DNA of 64,000 nt from the NCBI GenBank assembly GCA_940671915.1, contig CALNVZ010003433.1:31699768-31763767 (forward strand), written 5' to 3'. The position numbers were made by a program, and so were the translations under genes. Below the pieces are notes generated by a model that worked only from the letters and a program-made list of their open reading frames with translations, did not search any database and was not told where the DNA came from. This DNA comes from Paracentrotus lividus (lineage: Eukaryota; Echinodermata; Echinoidea; Camarodonta; Echinidae). Of the stretch, positions 25,198-37,069 are shown piece after piece (position 1 is the first letter of the stretch; each line of letters opens with the position of its first letter).

Positions 25198-27799
25198 AGG
25201 AAGCATGTTGAAACTGACAGATGATTTTCAGGCTCCGGAAATGTAGTCTGTATTTTAAGACTAATGAACCAAATTGACCACAGAAAATCAATGATTAACA
25301 TGGGTGCTTATTGCATTGTACATGTCTGGATTTCAGTATAAATAAAACTTTTTTCTGAGAAAAATATTTTCTAAAACACCGCAATTCCTTCGTATTATAA
25401 ACGTCAATTATAAATCCTAAAAGAACATTATCATACAGAGAAAATGATTTACCAAAAAATATATATGTATCTAGCATAAGGCTTTTCTCACAAATTTTAT
25501 GGGAATTTGAATCATATTTTTCAAAATACAATACCTTAAACCTGGTGTATAGTTTTGGTAACAAAAAAAAATCGGCATAAAAACCGATTAAATATAGTCT
25601 ACATGTTGTTCACATTGCGCTAAAAGACATTGTGTGAGAGATTTTGTGATATTCCTTTCACGATTTCCGGTGAATTTCAGTGAAATGTTTGAATCCAAAC
25701 ACAATTTGTACGGTTTTTGAGACCTTTGCTGGGTTGTCCTGTCCCCGAACTTCCCGCATGAATGGACGTAGCGATCTGTGGTATACCCACACAAGAGAAT
25801 CCCCATTGGTTTTCCATGTGAACGCCTAGTGCACACAAGCTGTGTCGGGTCCCGTCTTATCTTTTTTTATACTATAGATATCGTGAAATAAGACGTTAAA
25901 ACAGATTCCAGTAATATAACTTTCTTTGTTACATTACAGGATTCAGGCTTTCATATTATCTAACTGTGAATCCAAATTAATTTTTCCTTCTCCCAACATA
26001 TACACCAGCTTTAATTTGTTTTGGATTCTTCAAAATATGTATGGTTCAAGAATGAAAAATAGGGGGCTACTTACATGTAGATCAAATTTCACCCAAGGCT
26101 CTTTGTATTGGTGAACTGCATGAGGGTCAACTTTAAAAGTGTTATTTGAAGTAGAATATCACCTTGAACTCCATGCACGCCTCATATTTTGTCTCACACT
26201 GGTCAGATAATAACTCTAATGAGCAAGACACCTGTAATAATTGGTAAAAAATCAATAACTATTATCAAAAAATCATAAGTTACCAGTGTGTAGTTAATCA
26301 TTTTCTTCATTCACTTCCAGACTCCTTTTTTATCAAGAATTTCTTTAATCTGTTAATTTCATCTCCCCCTTTGAATGTAGCAGGTATAGATATCCCTCTT
26401 TACGATGTATCTGTTTAAGGCTGATTTACATCTTTAGCCCACATATACCAAGCCCAGTCTCCATTGTTAAAAATATTTTAGACCAGCCCATCGAGGTGTG
26501 AGGGGTCTTATTGAACCTGACACCATGGACAATATGGCTTGTTGAATGTCTCTTGTAACGAGGATGGACCGGTTTCTATAATTGTCATAATATTGTTGCT
26601 TTCAGGCGTGACGGTGTGTCAACGAAACAAAGAACCATAGGGTTGGTCGAGAGAACTTTTCTTTCATTTGCTCACAAATTCTCAAAGTGTGGAATCTTTC
26701 AATTTTGAATCTTGGAAATATCTGTGTCTTTTTTTGCAATTCATAATGGAGTTTGATTTGCTACTCAAATTGACAAAGAAATGATAATAATTTTACATAC
26801 TGGTAACGTACGCTTACTTTGTGAAACATTCAATCAAAGGAAAAACGAGAACTACACTGTATCATCACTGATTTCTAGCTAAGCACGCTTCCTATAAATT
26901 GGACTCAGGTTCCTGATACATAGCCTTCCAGGAGTTTAATACAGTGTCCTAAATGGGAACACTTGATGTATTTGATGGAAACTTGATTGTTATTTTTGTG
27001 TTGGAATATGTGCACACTAGGAATTGTTGAAGATCTCTGAACAGACTTTTTATTCCTTTTTTTTGCCAGGGCTCTTCCGTGTGACAGGCTAGATGTGTCC
27101 TTCATTATTTCATTGTGTGGTCATTCATTACATGTGTTGAAATTTTGGACATACCATTGCCTAAACTAATTGATGCTGATATGTATGGACTGGTTATGAA
27201 CTTCACTTATCATTGGTCCAATTATCAGCAGGGGCACTCATTAACCATAGCAGATAGACCAGACCATGGCTATACAGAGACTGGGACTCATTGACATCTA
27301 CAGCCCTGGGATACATTATATGAAGTGCTGCTTTATTGCGTTTGGGAAAACTTTTTGTTCGTTCTTAATAGCTCTTTTGAGTTTCTATAAAGAGAGAAAT
27401 ATATGTATTGTTCAATTATTTTGGTATTTAATGGGGAATATGCAGTGATTTATCTCACTTTTCCAGTGTCTTTGGAGCAAGGATTATTTCTAGGATTGTG
27501 TGTCCAGTAAGTGCAGTACCCCTATGGTTTAACTGAATACTCGACAAATAGGTTAGAGATTGAGAGCAACGTCTTCAAAATATAATTCAATCAATGATTT
27601 TCTAGGTTATTTGGTGCTCGCCGACCAAACAACTGGATAAAAGGAAACTTTGTATTACACCCTGTTTATTGGACCAGAATCTGTTTTTGGATATTTCTGC
27701 CTTTAACAACTTTGTCCATGGACGTCACCAAAAAGAACCTGCAATGTACATGTTAGGACCTACCCAAGATGGATTCATGTAGGACTACTGACAAAGGAA
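25198..27799 (-). repeat. Right arm of the 2.6-kb inverted duplication
   Basis: Reverse complement of 22288-24906 with frequent one-base indels, for example differences in the TTCCAACCACAAAA block and in the GGAAGGTCTATG block. Beyond 27799 the similarity stops, as it does to the left of 22288. Confidence 0.85.
25536..26014 (-). mobile_element. TTAA-flanked MITE, copy B' (in right palindrome arm)
   Basis: Mirror of copy B: TTAAACCTGGTGTATAGTTT at the left and ACACCAGCTTTAA at the right, in reverse orientation. It lies at the symmetric position of the inverted duplication. Confidence 0.75.
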
Positions 27800-30510
27800 T
27801 CTCTAAGCCAATAACAGACCATGGCATATTGTAGTCTCATGGATCAGACTCTGTTTTATACATTACATGATGGACATGGGCACGTGCATGCAAATTATAC
27901 AGCCAAGGGTCTTTTGCCTGCACTATGTGCCTTTGCCTGCAGACTATTTGACGAGGTACCCAACACCACGAACTGACCGTTAGATCGATACAAGCCAATT
28001 TTTCTCCCAGGCCCTCTGTACCATCTGTCACATAAAATACCACAGGACATCGACTTTTGAGAGCTATAAGGGCGCTACGTTCATATACCATTATACAAAG
28101 GTACATGTAACACCCTTCTAGCAATGAATATGATATCACCTACAATAAGTGCTACTTTCTATTTAGGCCTATTATGAAAATACCACAGGCCACGTATGTA
28201 GCTTGTGTAGGGTGCAAGAGGGTCGCTAACTCAGTTTGTAATAAAATGTCCCTTTGGCTTTCAGCAAAATCAATCAACATCTACTGTTACATCTCCCCTA
28301 GAATCAGTGCTACTTTCTTTTTAATGTACATTCAAAGGTGAGGAAGAACCAAAAAGTGCTGGTATCTTGGCTTCAATGTTAAAGTGTTGGAGATATTTTT
28401 GACCCATAATCTCAAAACCAAACAAAAATCAAAATTATCCCACTAAGATATTTGTAATAAGGATTCAAATTTGTCTATTTCATAAAAGATTCAAATATTT
28501 GAGTAGGAATATTCAATAAACTCCCGTGGACAAACCATGTTCACACTTGCATATAGCCAAAATATTAGTGTAGAAAGAGTAAACAATAAAATAAAAGGCC
28601 CATGGTTCACATCCCCCAACCCCCAAAAAGCAGGTTATTACTATAACATTTCCTGGTTCAAAAATCAATGATAGCCACTTACCATCATCATATAGCACTC
28701 TATCATAAGATGGCTTACTACACAAATCAATTAACAACGTGCTGTTATTAAAAAATCAAAGGGCTACCATGAAATGATATTTTGTTTCCTTCTTCTTTTT
28801 TTTCTCTCTCTCTCTGGAATTATCGGAGTACACAACATTTATTAACTAATTGAGGTTCTACTATCAAACATTTCCCCCCCCTCTCTCCTCTCCTCTCCTC
28901 TCTGTCCCTCCGTCCTTCCCTCTCCTGTCTCCTCCCTGTTTCCATTTCTTTCTCTCCCTTTATCTAGAGGAAAATTGTAGAGTAGACACCAAGTGTTCAT
29001 CCTCTGTACTCTTTCCTATTTGGAGATGTCTTTTTCTAAGTATTTCTAGCGCAAGTGCATTTGCTACAAAAGGGTGACATTCCATTTTTCTCAAATTTAT
29101 TTCAATTTCACGTGAAACTGTGGGCAATGCCACTCTGTTTTCAGACTATCAATGTCCAGCCTGGATGTCCAGCATTGTATAGGAAATGGTCAAGAGAGTG
29201 ATGGCTTCAATTATAGTGTGACCATCAAAATAGTACACTGACCATGGTCTAATGAAGACCAGTTGGAATATTTCATCTACATTGAAAACAAAAAACCTAT
29301 GAAAACTGGTTTTTATATATTTACCAAACCAAACCAATCTCCTTTTATTCTGTTTCATTCACAATAGGCCTACTGAAATTCTCTCTAAATAATACTTTAG
29401 CAATACAAGGATGCATTTTAAAAGGATGAGTTAAAAACCATTTACTTGATGAAATTTGTATCTTTTTTCACATCTAAACTTTCTACAGTATGGGTGAAAC
29501 TATGGATTTTTTTAATGGCAAAGGGTAGTGCATTATGATTTCTCCACTGGCCAAGGAATGACCTCCTACATGTATGTCCATCTTCAAGATGATACAGATG
29601 TCACATGTTTATTAGATGGAACTAGGCCAGGTCACTACTTAAATAAAATTCAATGTCCATGTAAAGTATTCTATACTGTCAGGACACATGGGTATATAGG
29701 CATGAATAAGATGGGTCTTGTGTGTGATGACATCTCTGCATTTTGATAGAATCAGCAAATATTGCTATTTCGTACCTTTTCACTTTCAGATCATTTCTAA
29801 TATTTTGCTTCCAATTCGCCATTAAACTATGTAGATCATTTGCATAGATACGAGAGGATGTTATAAGTAATTGGTAATCCCTCTACTGTCCTTTCAGAGA
29901 CAGCCACAGTTACATAAGAGGTGCTTTTGACAGGGACAATTAACTGCATTTTAAATGACTGTTGAGAGATCATTTACATGCATACAAGAAACAATTAATT
30001 ACAGTCTACGCATATCACAAGTAAGGCTTATCTCTGGCTGGAATATATTGTCACAAGTATAGCGACAAGAATGATTTATTTTAAGTGAATATGCGGAGAG
30101 CCTGAAGTCCGGAAAGGCATCAAGTCATATATCATTTCAATCCATTCATACAAAAGAAATTCAATTACAGTCTATGCATATAATACCCAAAACTCAGCAG
30201 CCCTCTATTGTCCTTGTATAGACAATCACAATTCATACCAGCTATGTCTGGAGGGGGCTTTTAATTAGAATAATCCTAGTTGTGTTCAAACAATTTGTTG
30301 TAAGGCTATACTGTTCCAAATGTACAGTAATGCAATGACTTTTCAGGAAAGCAAGCAACTTTAGGCCATGTTTTGGTACATAAACATGCTGTGTCTGGTG
30401 GATACAATTCTAGTTTATAACATATCAATTAAAAGAGAAAATCTGCATTTTCATGTAAATGCTTTTTCAATCAATGTGACATACAACACTTGGTTAACTT
30501 TTAAAGTGAT
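27800..30510. other. Non-coding DNA with CT-rich tract
   Basis: CT-rich sequence at about 28795-28965. The 100-codon minus frame at 27837-28139 has no recognisable domain. Near 29990-30180 the phrase ATTACAGTCTA(C/T)GCATA occurs twice in an otherwise unremarkable region. The candidate exon at 28683-28741 is listed separately. Confidence 0.5.
28683..28741 (-). CDS. Candidate internal coding exon, minus strand, unknown protein
   Basis: On the minus strand the acceptor context GATTTTTTAATAACAG precedes 59 bases that end GATGATG before a good donor GTAAGT. With one leading base assigned to a split codon, 19 codons are open (TLLIDLCSKP then SYDRVLYDD), leaving one base at the end. This entry phase fits the exit phase of the candidate exon at 42280-42338, and the exon reads like ordinary protein. 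The family is not recognised. The phase match has about a one-in-three chance of being accidental. Confidence 0.25.
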
Positions 30511-30575
30511 GTGGTCCAGTGGAAAAATCCACTACTGTTGATATCGGGGTATGTGGTTCAAATCCTGGCCACATA
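30511..30575 (+). ncRNA. tRNA-like sequence, possible head of a tRNA-derived SINE
   Basis: TGGTCCAGTGG (A-box-like) is followed about 35 bases later by GGTTCAAATCC (B-box-like), with GTGG at the left and CCAC at the right able to pair. These are the internal RNA polymerase III promoter elements. The spacing suits a tRNA-like unit, but a full cloverleaf is not evident, so a decayed tRNA or SINE head is more likely than a working tRNA. Confidence 0.35.
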
Positions 30576-31357
30576 ACAAATGTTCTTTGGTAAGCATACA
30601 TGTATCCAAGACACTAAATCCTGGTGGTTAAAATTTGGTGCTACATGTAGTACTAGCGGGAAGAAAACAATTGAATTTTACATTTTATCAGGGTAGCTTA
30701 GAGAGGCCGGTGTGCTTTGAAAAATTTGGTGAACATTTCAGTGGATTATATTTGGTCATATTCAAACTTGAGTGACACAACATTTGGACTGATAGAAGGG
30801 CGCATATCTTTGCACTTGTAGGTTATGAATGGATCATGACTGCCATATTATGTATAATGTAGGAGTGTGTCATTACCAGTTGGATTTGAATTTTACAATT
30901 GGTACTGGAAATTATGATTTTAAAAAAAGTGCGTGAGTGACACGACAAAAAAAAGACATGGGTTTCGGACCATCATTGGTTATGGTTGGATTTGTGCCCA
31001 AGTAGATCTCTAAGGGTACCATAAGTACTGGTATATGTATATGAATAGTGTACCTCTCTGACATTTATCAGGCATGAGACACAGAAATTTCAGAAAAAGA
31101 GGAAAATTGCTACCAGTGAGGGAGCGTAGCGACCGAACTTCCTGGGGGTGGGTTCTGGAGGGAGGTTCCCCCTCCCGCAGAAAATTTTGCAATTTTAGGT
31201 ATAGAAAATTCACGATTTCTTTGGCTGCAACTTCGTCAAATCAATCTCGTGTTCCAAGTCTACACACAGTGAGAGTGGAAAATAATTCCAGAATACACAA
31301 TGAAAACACCGCCGAAAACACCTCCGCTATGTACATGCAAAAAAATAAATAAAAATA

Positions 31358-31393
<36 letters not shown>

Positions 31394-33679
31394 TTTTAAA
31401 TTTTAGAATGTCAAAATCCGCGGATCAAAATCATGCCTGATTTATTGTGTTTATCATTCATTCCCTCTCTGTGGAAAATGGTCCACCTCTATGTGTCGTG
31501 AGTGACACGACATTCAAAATGTGAGTGACATGACCAGTGCCTTAAATTCAACATTTCAAGTAAATAACTAAATCCAAATTACCTGTATGACATGTTAGAG
31601 TAGTCCATGAAAATTACTTTAAGCAAAAAAAATCTGACAAAAGTGATTGGTATTAAGAATAAGAGGCATTTAAAGCACCATAGTCCCATACGTGCAAATT
31701 CCTGTTTGCTCAATTATTCAGCGTAAGAAAACTGGATCACATAATGTTTGAACTTAATTCTTTGTATTGTAAAGAAGCCTTTGTGTTGATTTCAGATCCT
31801 AATTCGCATTTTCAAAGGCACAGCGCCACATTAAAATTTCAGCTAAATGTCCCACTTAGTCTGAATATGACTATGTGTGAACAGCTCTGTAATTTGTTTA
31901 AAATGAAGTATCTGTAAGGGATAATTGACGATGTATGCTCACAAACAGACAGTTAGTATGTGCGCAGTGATGTCATTATGGAATCTACTCTATCATTGTC
32001 AAAAGGGAGAGGGGTCCATTCAGAAGCAAAATATAAATTAATTTGTCCAGCAAGTGGGTGAACAACTCTGTCTTTACTCTGTGAATGTGTGGTCTCTGCC
32101 CACTTCATCTCTCAACATGTAGTTGTTTTTTTTAATGTACAGTATCTTAATTTCTCGGATTTTCATTCTCTCATCATCTCTCTCTCTCTCTTTCTCTAAA
32201 TTTATTGGTTTGGTGTCTTGTATCTTTAAGTGTATCCTACATATTTGTGTTTCATCTCAAATCCGTCTTTCATTTCCATTTTTTTCTAACAAAACTTGAG
32301 GCCTCTTTTGTCTGTGTTCCTCCCCCTTGTCCTTCTTCTGTATGCACCCATTGCTCTTCCCCTCCATTTTCTCTTACTCTCTTCCTCCCAATCTTTACCC
32401 TTTTTGTAAAACACTTTTTTCCTATTCTCCTATTCTCTTTCATTTCACCTCTCTCTCTTTCATCCTATAATCTCCTTCTCTCTCTTTCATCCTATTATTT
32501 CTTCTCTCTCTCTCTCTCTCTCTACATCGTACTCATATTTGTCTTACTTCTGTATTATCCCCTCTCTCTCTCTCTCTTTGTTTTTCTCTATGATAATAAG
32601 TCATTTTTCCCTTTCCCTCCCTCTACACTACATCTCTGAATCAATTATTCAATCTCCCTGACAGATACCTCTTAAATGTTATATCCGAATGGGACCAAGG
32701 GAATTAAATGCATTGTGTATGTTAATCACATCCACCATGTATGTATTGTAATGCAGGCGCGATGTATTAATCATGAAGTTGCAGAGACAGGGCTGTAAAA
32801 TGCTAGCATGGCTATAAATACATGAATTTTGTTAGAGCATCCAACCTGTACTACGGTTGGTAGGCATAACATTCTAATTTGTTTCATATGAAATGTTTCT
32901 TCGGTTCCAAAGACTGCTGAGTTCTTGTCATTTAACTGAATTGATATAGTTATGAGCTCATTTTAAAACAAACTAAAGTAACTACTATTCAAGTTCATAC
33001 AATTTAAAAACACATGCTTTTCAGCAGCATAGCATTCATTTTTATTTTAATGAGCAAATTGTTCATGTTGTATGACATGTCTTGTCAATTTTAAGTTCCC
33101 AACTGATGGCTGCATTTGTAGTTGTTAAAAGTCAGACGGCTCCCAAATTTTCACATTGTTTTTAGTATGCCAGTATTGTGATTAAACATTTGCATATGGG
33201 TGACAATGCACATTTAGATTAATGTCTTGTTAAAAGACATTGGTATTTAATATTAGGCATGGATTCATGTCCTTCAAACATTGGGGTAAAAGTGAAGTAA
33301 ATTGCGACGAGGGTCAAAATTATAGGTTCGGATTCCCATGGAGGATGATCGACAATTAAATATGTTTGTTTGTGATTTAACAAGAGGTGCTTCTTCATAT
33401 TATTCTCAAGAGATATAGACAACCCTGAGATGAGTGATCCTCAGATGAGACGAGAAGGGGATCCTGACTAATTTATACCATGGTACTCCATATCTCTTCT
33501 AGCTTTCTCTTACAATGCAATGGAATGACCTGTGCATGTACTTAACATCAAGTTTAAGTGGCCCTATAGGAGTACAGAGCTATAGGTTATGAATATTTCA
33601 TTAGCACTGCTACTGCCATCATAACACCTCAACATCACCACTTGAACCTACAAGTATGCATTCATTTTGTCCCGCTAGC
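30576..33679. other. Non-coding DNA with simple repeats
   Basis: Contains a TA run (31361-31390), a recurring GAGTGACACGAC-like word (30770, 30935, 31500, 31522), a GGGAGCGTAGCGACCGA segment near 31120 that looks repeat-derived, and a CT-rich block at 32160-32640. The CT block produces a 144-codon Ser/Leu-rich frame (32205-32639) that is not a gene. Confidence 0.55.
31361..31390 (+). repeat. TA dinucleotide microsatellite
   Basis: About 15 uninterrupted AT units between an A-rich and a T-rich segment. Confidence 0.9.
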
Positions 33680-35217
33680 TTAAAGCTGGTGTATACAGGG
33701 TGACCCAGAAAAAAGGAAACCCAACTTTGATCAACAATAATTTCAAAAATATTCCAATGGGGATTATGAAATTTATATCACTGTAAAGTGCAACTCATTA
33801 CCATTCTAAGAATATCTCTCTCACGCTCACCAATATCATGCTTCCGCTGAACCCCATTGTTTCTGAAAAAGTCTTGTAAAATTGTGTGTGGGTTCACTTT
33901 CATGGCACCTCGAAATGGTTTGTGTGAATGTGCCTGGAAAGGAAACCCAACTTGATTATCAATAATTTCAAACATATTTCAGTGGTGATTAAGAAGTTTA
34001 TATCACTGGAAAGTACAACTCATTACATTCTAATGATACCTCTCTCAGCTCACCAATATCATGCATCACTGAACCCCATTGTTTTGAAAATTGTCTTGCA
34101 AAATTGGGAAATGCTCTTTCATGCTCCTTGAGATGAGTTGCTTTTAAGGTTCTCTAAAAAATCTAAGTAGAGCATTCCGGTGACTTTTAATAAATGGGTT
34201 TGATAAATGGGTTGGAAATGTCTACTTATTTAGGTCCGTTAATTTACCATCCAGGTAATTTCATCATGTTACTGCTCACAGACAACCCAGAGAACCTTTA
34301 GTTCTCCGTGGATAATGTAAGAAGCATGACAGTGCATCAATCACATTTTTTCAAGATATTTTCAGAACAATCGGGTTCAGTGATGCGTGACATTGGCGAG
34401 CTGAAAGAGATATCAATAAAATGATAATGAGTGGCACTTTCCATGTGATATAAACGTCATAATTACCACTGTCATGCTTTTTAAATGATTGATGATGAAA
34501 GTTGGGTTCCCTTTTAGGCACATTGCAACAACCCATCTCAATGAACGTGAAAGTGAACCACTCACAACTTTGCAAAGACATTTTCAAAACAATGGGGTTC
34601 AGTGATGCGTGACATTGGTGAGCTGAGGCAAGGTATCATTATAAATGGTAATGAGTTTGCACTTTCCAGTGATATAAAATTTCTATAATCACCAATGGAA
34701 ATATTTTTGAAATTATTGATGATCAAAGTTGGGTTTCCTTTTTTCTGGGTCACCCTGTAGTTTCGGGAGAAAGAAAAATTAATTTGGATTCACCTTTAGA
34801 TAAATTATGAAAGATTGACTCCAATAACAATAATAAAGCAAATTATAGTATGTGAAATCTTGTTTTAGTGTCTTCATTTCATAATATAAGTATAAAAAAG
34901 ATAAGACGTCCCCGACTCATGTTAGCGCTCATGTGGAAAACCAATGGGGATTCTCTTGTGTGGGCGTTACACACAGATCGTTCGCACTAATTCACGCCGT
35001 AACCTCCGGCATGCGAACCTCTCAGCAGAGGTCTAAGCGGCAGTTAAATTACGCTTCATTCAAACATTTTCAATGAAATTTATCAGAAATAATAAAAAAG
35101 GAATGTCACAAGATCTCTCACACATATCTTTTAGTGCAATGCAGACAACATGTAACTACATTTGATCGGTTTTGTGCCAATTCCTTTTTTGTTACCAAAA
35201 CTATACACCAGGTTTAA
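33680..35217 (+). mobile_element. TTAA-flanked MITE, copy C, interrupted by a mariner-like element
   Basis: Starts TTAAAGCTGGTGTA at 33680 and ends ACTATACACCAGGTTTAA at 35217. The left 16 bases are separated from the remainder (AGTTTCGGGAGAAAG at 34759) by a 1062-bp insertion. The remainder is very similar to copy A at 16870-17340, including the TTCACGCCGTAACCTC block that copy B lacks. Removing the insert and one TA restores the copy A order. Confidence 0.8.
33696..34757. mobile_element. Mariner-like foldback element nested in the TTAA MITE
   Basis: Ends CAGGGTGACCCAGAAAAAAG (left) and its near-exact reverse complement at the right, flanked by TA on both sides (33694-33695 and 34758-34759). 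CAGGGTGxCCCA ends with a TA duplication are characteristic of mariner-type elements. Each arm holds two tandem units of about 225 bp: GGAAACCCAACTT-type starts at 33714 and 33940, and the mirrored forms near 34510 and 34735. No transposase frame survives; frames of 63-78 codons are translations of the repeats. Confidence 0.8.
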
Positions 35218-36219
35218 CCTTTAGCAACACTACATGTATGGCATCATCACATCATTTTGAATACTATAAATCTCATTTCAAGTTCATTATTAATTGTACT
35301 GTAATGTACCAGTGGCATTAATCCTATGGACCCAGCATTATTCACAATGTTATGACATGATTTATTAAGCATGTTTCATTGTATAAATGAATAAATTGCT
35401 ACGTTATTAGAATTATGACAGGAATTTTTCAAAGTTTCAAATTCTAAAATTTCAACTGTATGTGGGCAATTAAAAAAAAGAGTTTACAAATGATTGAATA
35501 ATGTGTCTTGTTATCAAGTGATAAATACTTGCATATCGTCGGCCTCATGCCAAAAAGGGCCTTAGCATTTTTAAAGGCCATTCATATTGTACACATATCA
35601 AAAACGATAAGGCCCTTTTGGCATAAGGCTGACGATATTTACACCACGTTAGGGACTCATATAGATTCTAATTTCCTTTCCCATTTATGTAGCAGATACA
35701 TGTACATGTACTTGTAGTTTACTTCGCACTGATTCTTTTTTTTTTTTTTTGTATCTGGATAACTTTTTAATCCATTCGTAAGTAGGAAACAGAGGGTAAT
35801 ATCCACTACAAGTCTACCTTTCTATTTAAAAATTCAACTGACCATAAACTAATCTTGAACAAAACAAGAAATCAGTTTTGTTTGTGATACTCAATATATT
35901 ATTCTATAGTACACTGACATTGTACATTCAGTTGGAAATAAACACCAAATATGGGCCTGAAATTGGAAGGAATTGCTTTTATGTACAAAAAGACCGCACT
36001 ATTAAACATATTTTGCAATTACTGACAGAGAAAACAACATTTTCCAGCAAATTTGACAAATCAGGCAACCGGGCGAAGGGTGAACAGTGAGTGGGTTTGT
36101 GCTCAATTAGAGCTCTTTGGGTAAAGCAATCTGATTTGGAGATTCAAATAAAAACATGGTTCAATTCACTTCCCCTGCACATAAGAAATTGGATCAAGTC
36201 TGTCATTTTCCTTTTCTTA
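35218..36219. other. Non-coding DNA, no supported gene
   Basis: AT-rich sequence with a T run near 35735-35750. The notable structure is the hairpin at 35534-35637. Confidence 0.55.
35534..35637. repeat. Compact long-stem hairpin, 31-bp stem and 43-base loop
   Basis: The left arm starts TATCGTCGGCCTCATGCC and the right arm ends GGCATAAGGCTGACGATA. They pair over about 31 positions with two substitutions and one single-base bulge. It may be a tiny MITE or a transcribed hairpin. A microRNA precursor would look similar, but no expression evidence exists here. Confidence 0.6.
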
Positions 36220-36800
36220 ATCTTTGTCTCCATATTCTCTCTCTCTCTCTCTCTTTCTCTCTGTCATATCTTAGCTTTTTTATTTTTTCTTCATTCCGTC
36301 GTCTAAAATTTATGATCTATGTGTACATATCCCACCATTTACCCTGACTTCATCCAATTGCCTTTATATAGTTCTTGAGAACCGTCTTTTGCAAAACTCA
36401 AAGGCCCGTATTCTAAACCGTAGACCCAGTTTGTATCCGCCAACGGAGTACAAAATAGCAAGTGCGGCACAAACTTCAGCTCATACAAACTCTGTCTACA
36501 GTTTAGAATACGGGCCAATCAGTCTTAACCTTTCACTGTCACCGCCCCAAATATTAGCCACACCCTTTTTTCCAACCCCATACACCCCTTCCGCTAACCC
36601 CACACCAGTAACTTGTGGAATAAACCTAAAGACACTCTCTCTCTCTCTCTTTTGCTCTCACTCCCGCTCTCTTGCTCTCTCTCTCACTCCCGCTCTCTTG
36701 CTCTCTCTCTCCCTCTCAAACTCTCTTCCTGATAAATTTTCCCTCCTCCTGTCCTTCCTTTCCCCTTCCTCTGTTCTCTGCATCTGCATCTCTCTCTGCC
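36220..36800 (+). repeat. Pyrimidine-rich tract
   Basis: CT-rich with pure TC runs (36237-36252 and around 36634-36650) and a 26-bp tandem duplication of a CTCACTCCCGCTCTCTTGCT unit near 36660-36705. The 162-codon frame at 36389-36877 mainly reflects this composition. Confidence 0.8.
36403..36516. mobile_element. 114-bp MITE with GGCCCGTATTCTAAAC termini
   Basis: The left end GGCCCGTATTCTAAACCGTA and the right end, on the minus strand, GGCCCGTATTCTAAACTGTA form strong inverted repeats that continue through AGTTTGTAT. There is almost no internal sequence and no coding potential. The superfamily is uncertain because no target duplication is clear. Confidence 0.7.
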
Positions 36801-37069
36801 TGTCCCTTGTAGCACTCTCATTCCATCATCTTCCATGTAAATGCCCCACCCCAGGAACTTGTGGAATTCTTGTCTGATAGAAAACATTTCCCTTCTAGCG
36901 CTACATCCATCAGACATGATACCCTACCAATATAAAACTACATGTACGTCACTGTCCATGGCTTATAACACACGTTTCTCCACTCCACCGCTATCCTAGT
37001 TCTCGGGGATATTTTCATGCACGACTGCTAATATTGCTAAACTGTAAATGACATTATGTCGCAACCGGC

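Noticed and set aside
31074-31352. 92-codon frame with Arg-rich N-terminus
   Set aside because: Overlaps repeat-like GGGAGCGTAGCGACCGA sequence and ends in A/T-rich repeats; no splice or domain support.
32205-32639. 144-codon open frame
   Set aside because: Ser/Leu/Phe-rich translation of a CT-rich tract; no domain, no splice context.
36389-36877. 162-codon open frame, the longest in the window
   Set aside because: Runs through a MITE and then a CT-rich tract; composition is repeat-derived.
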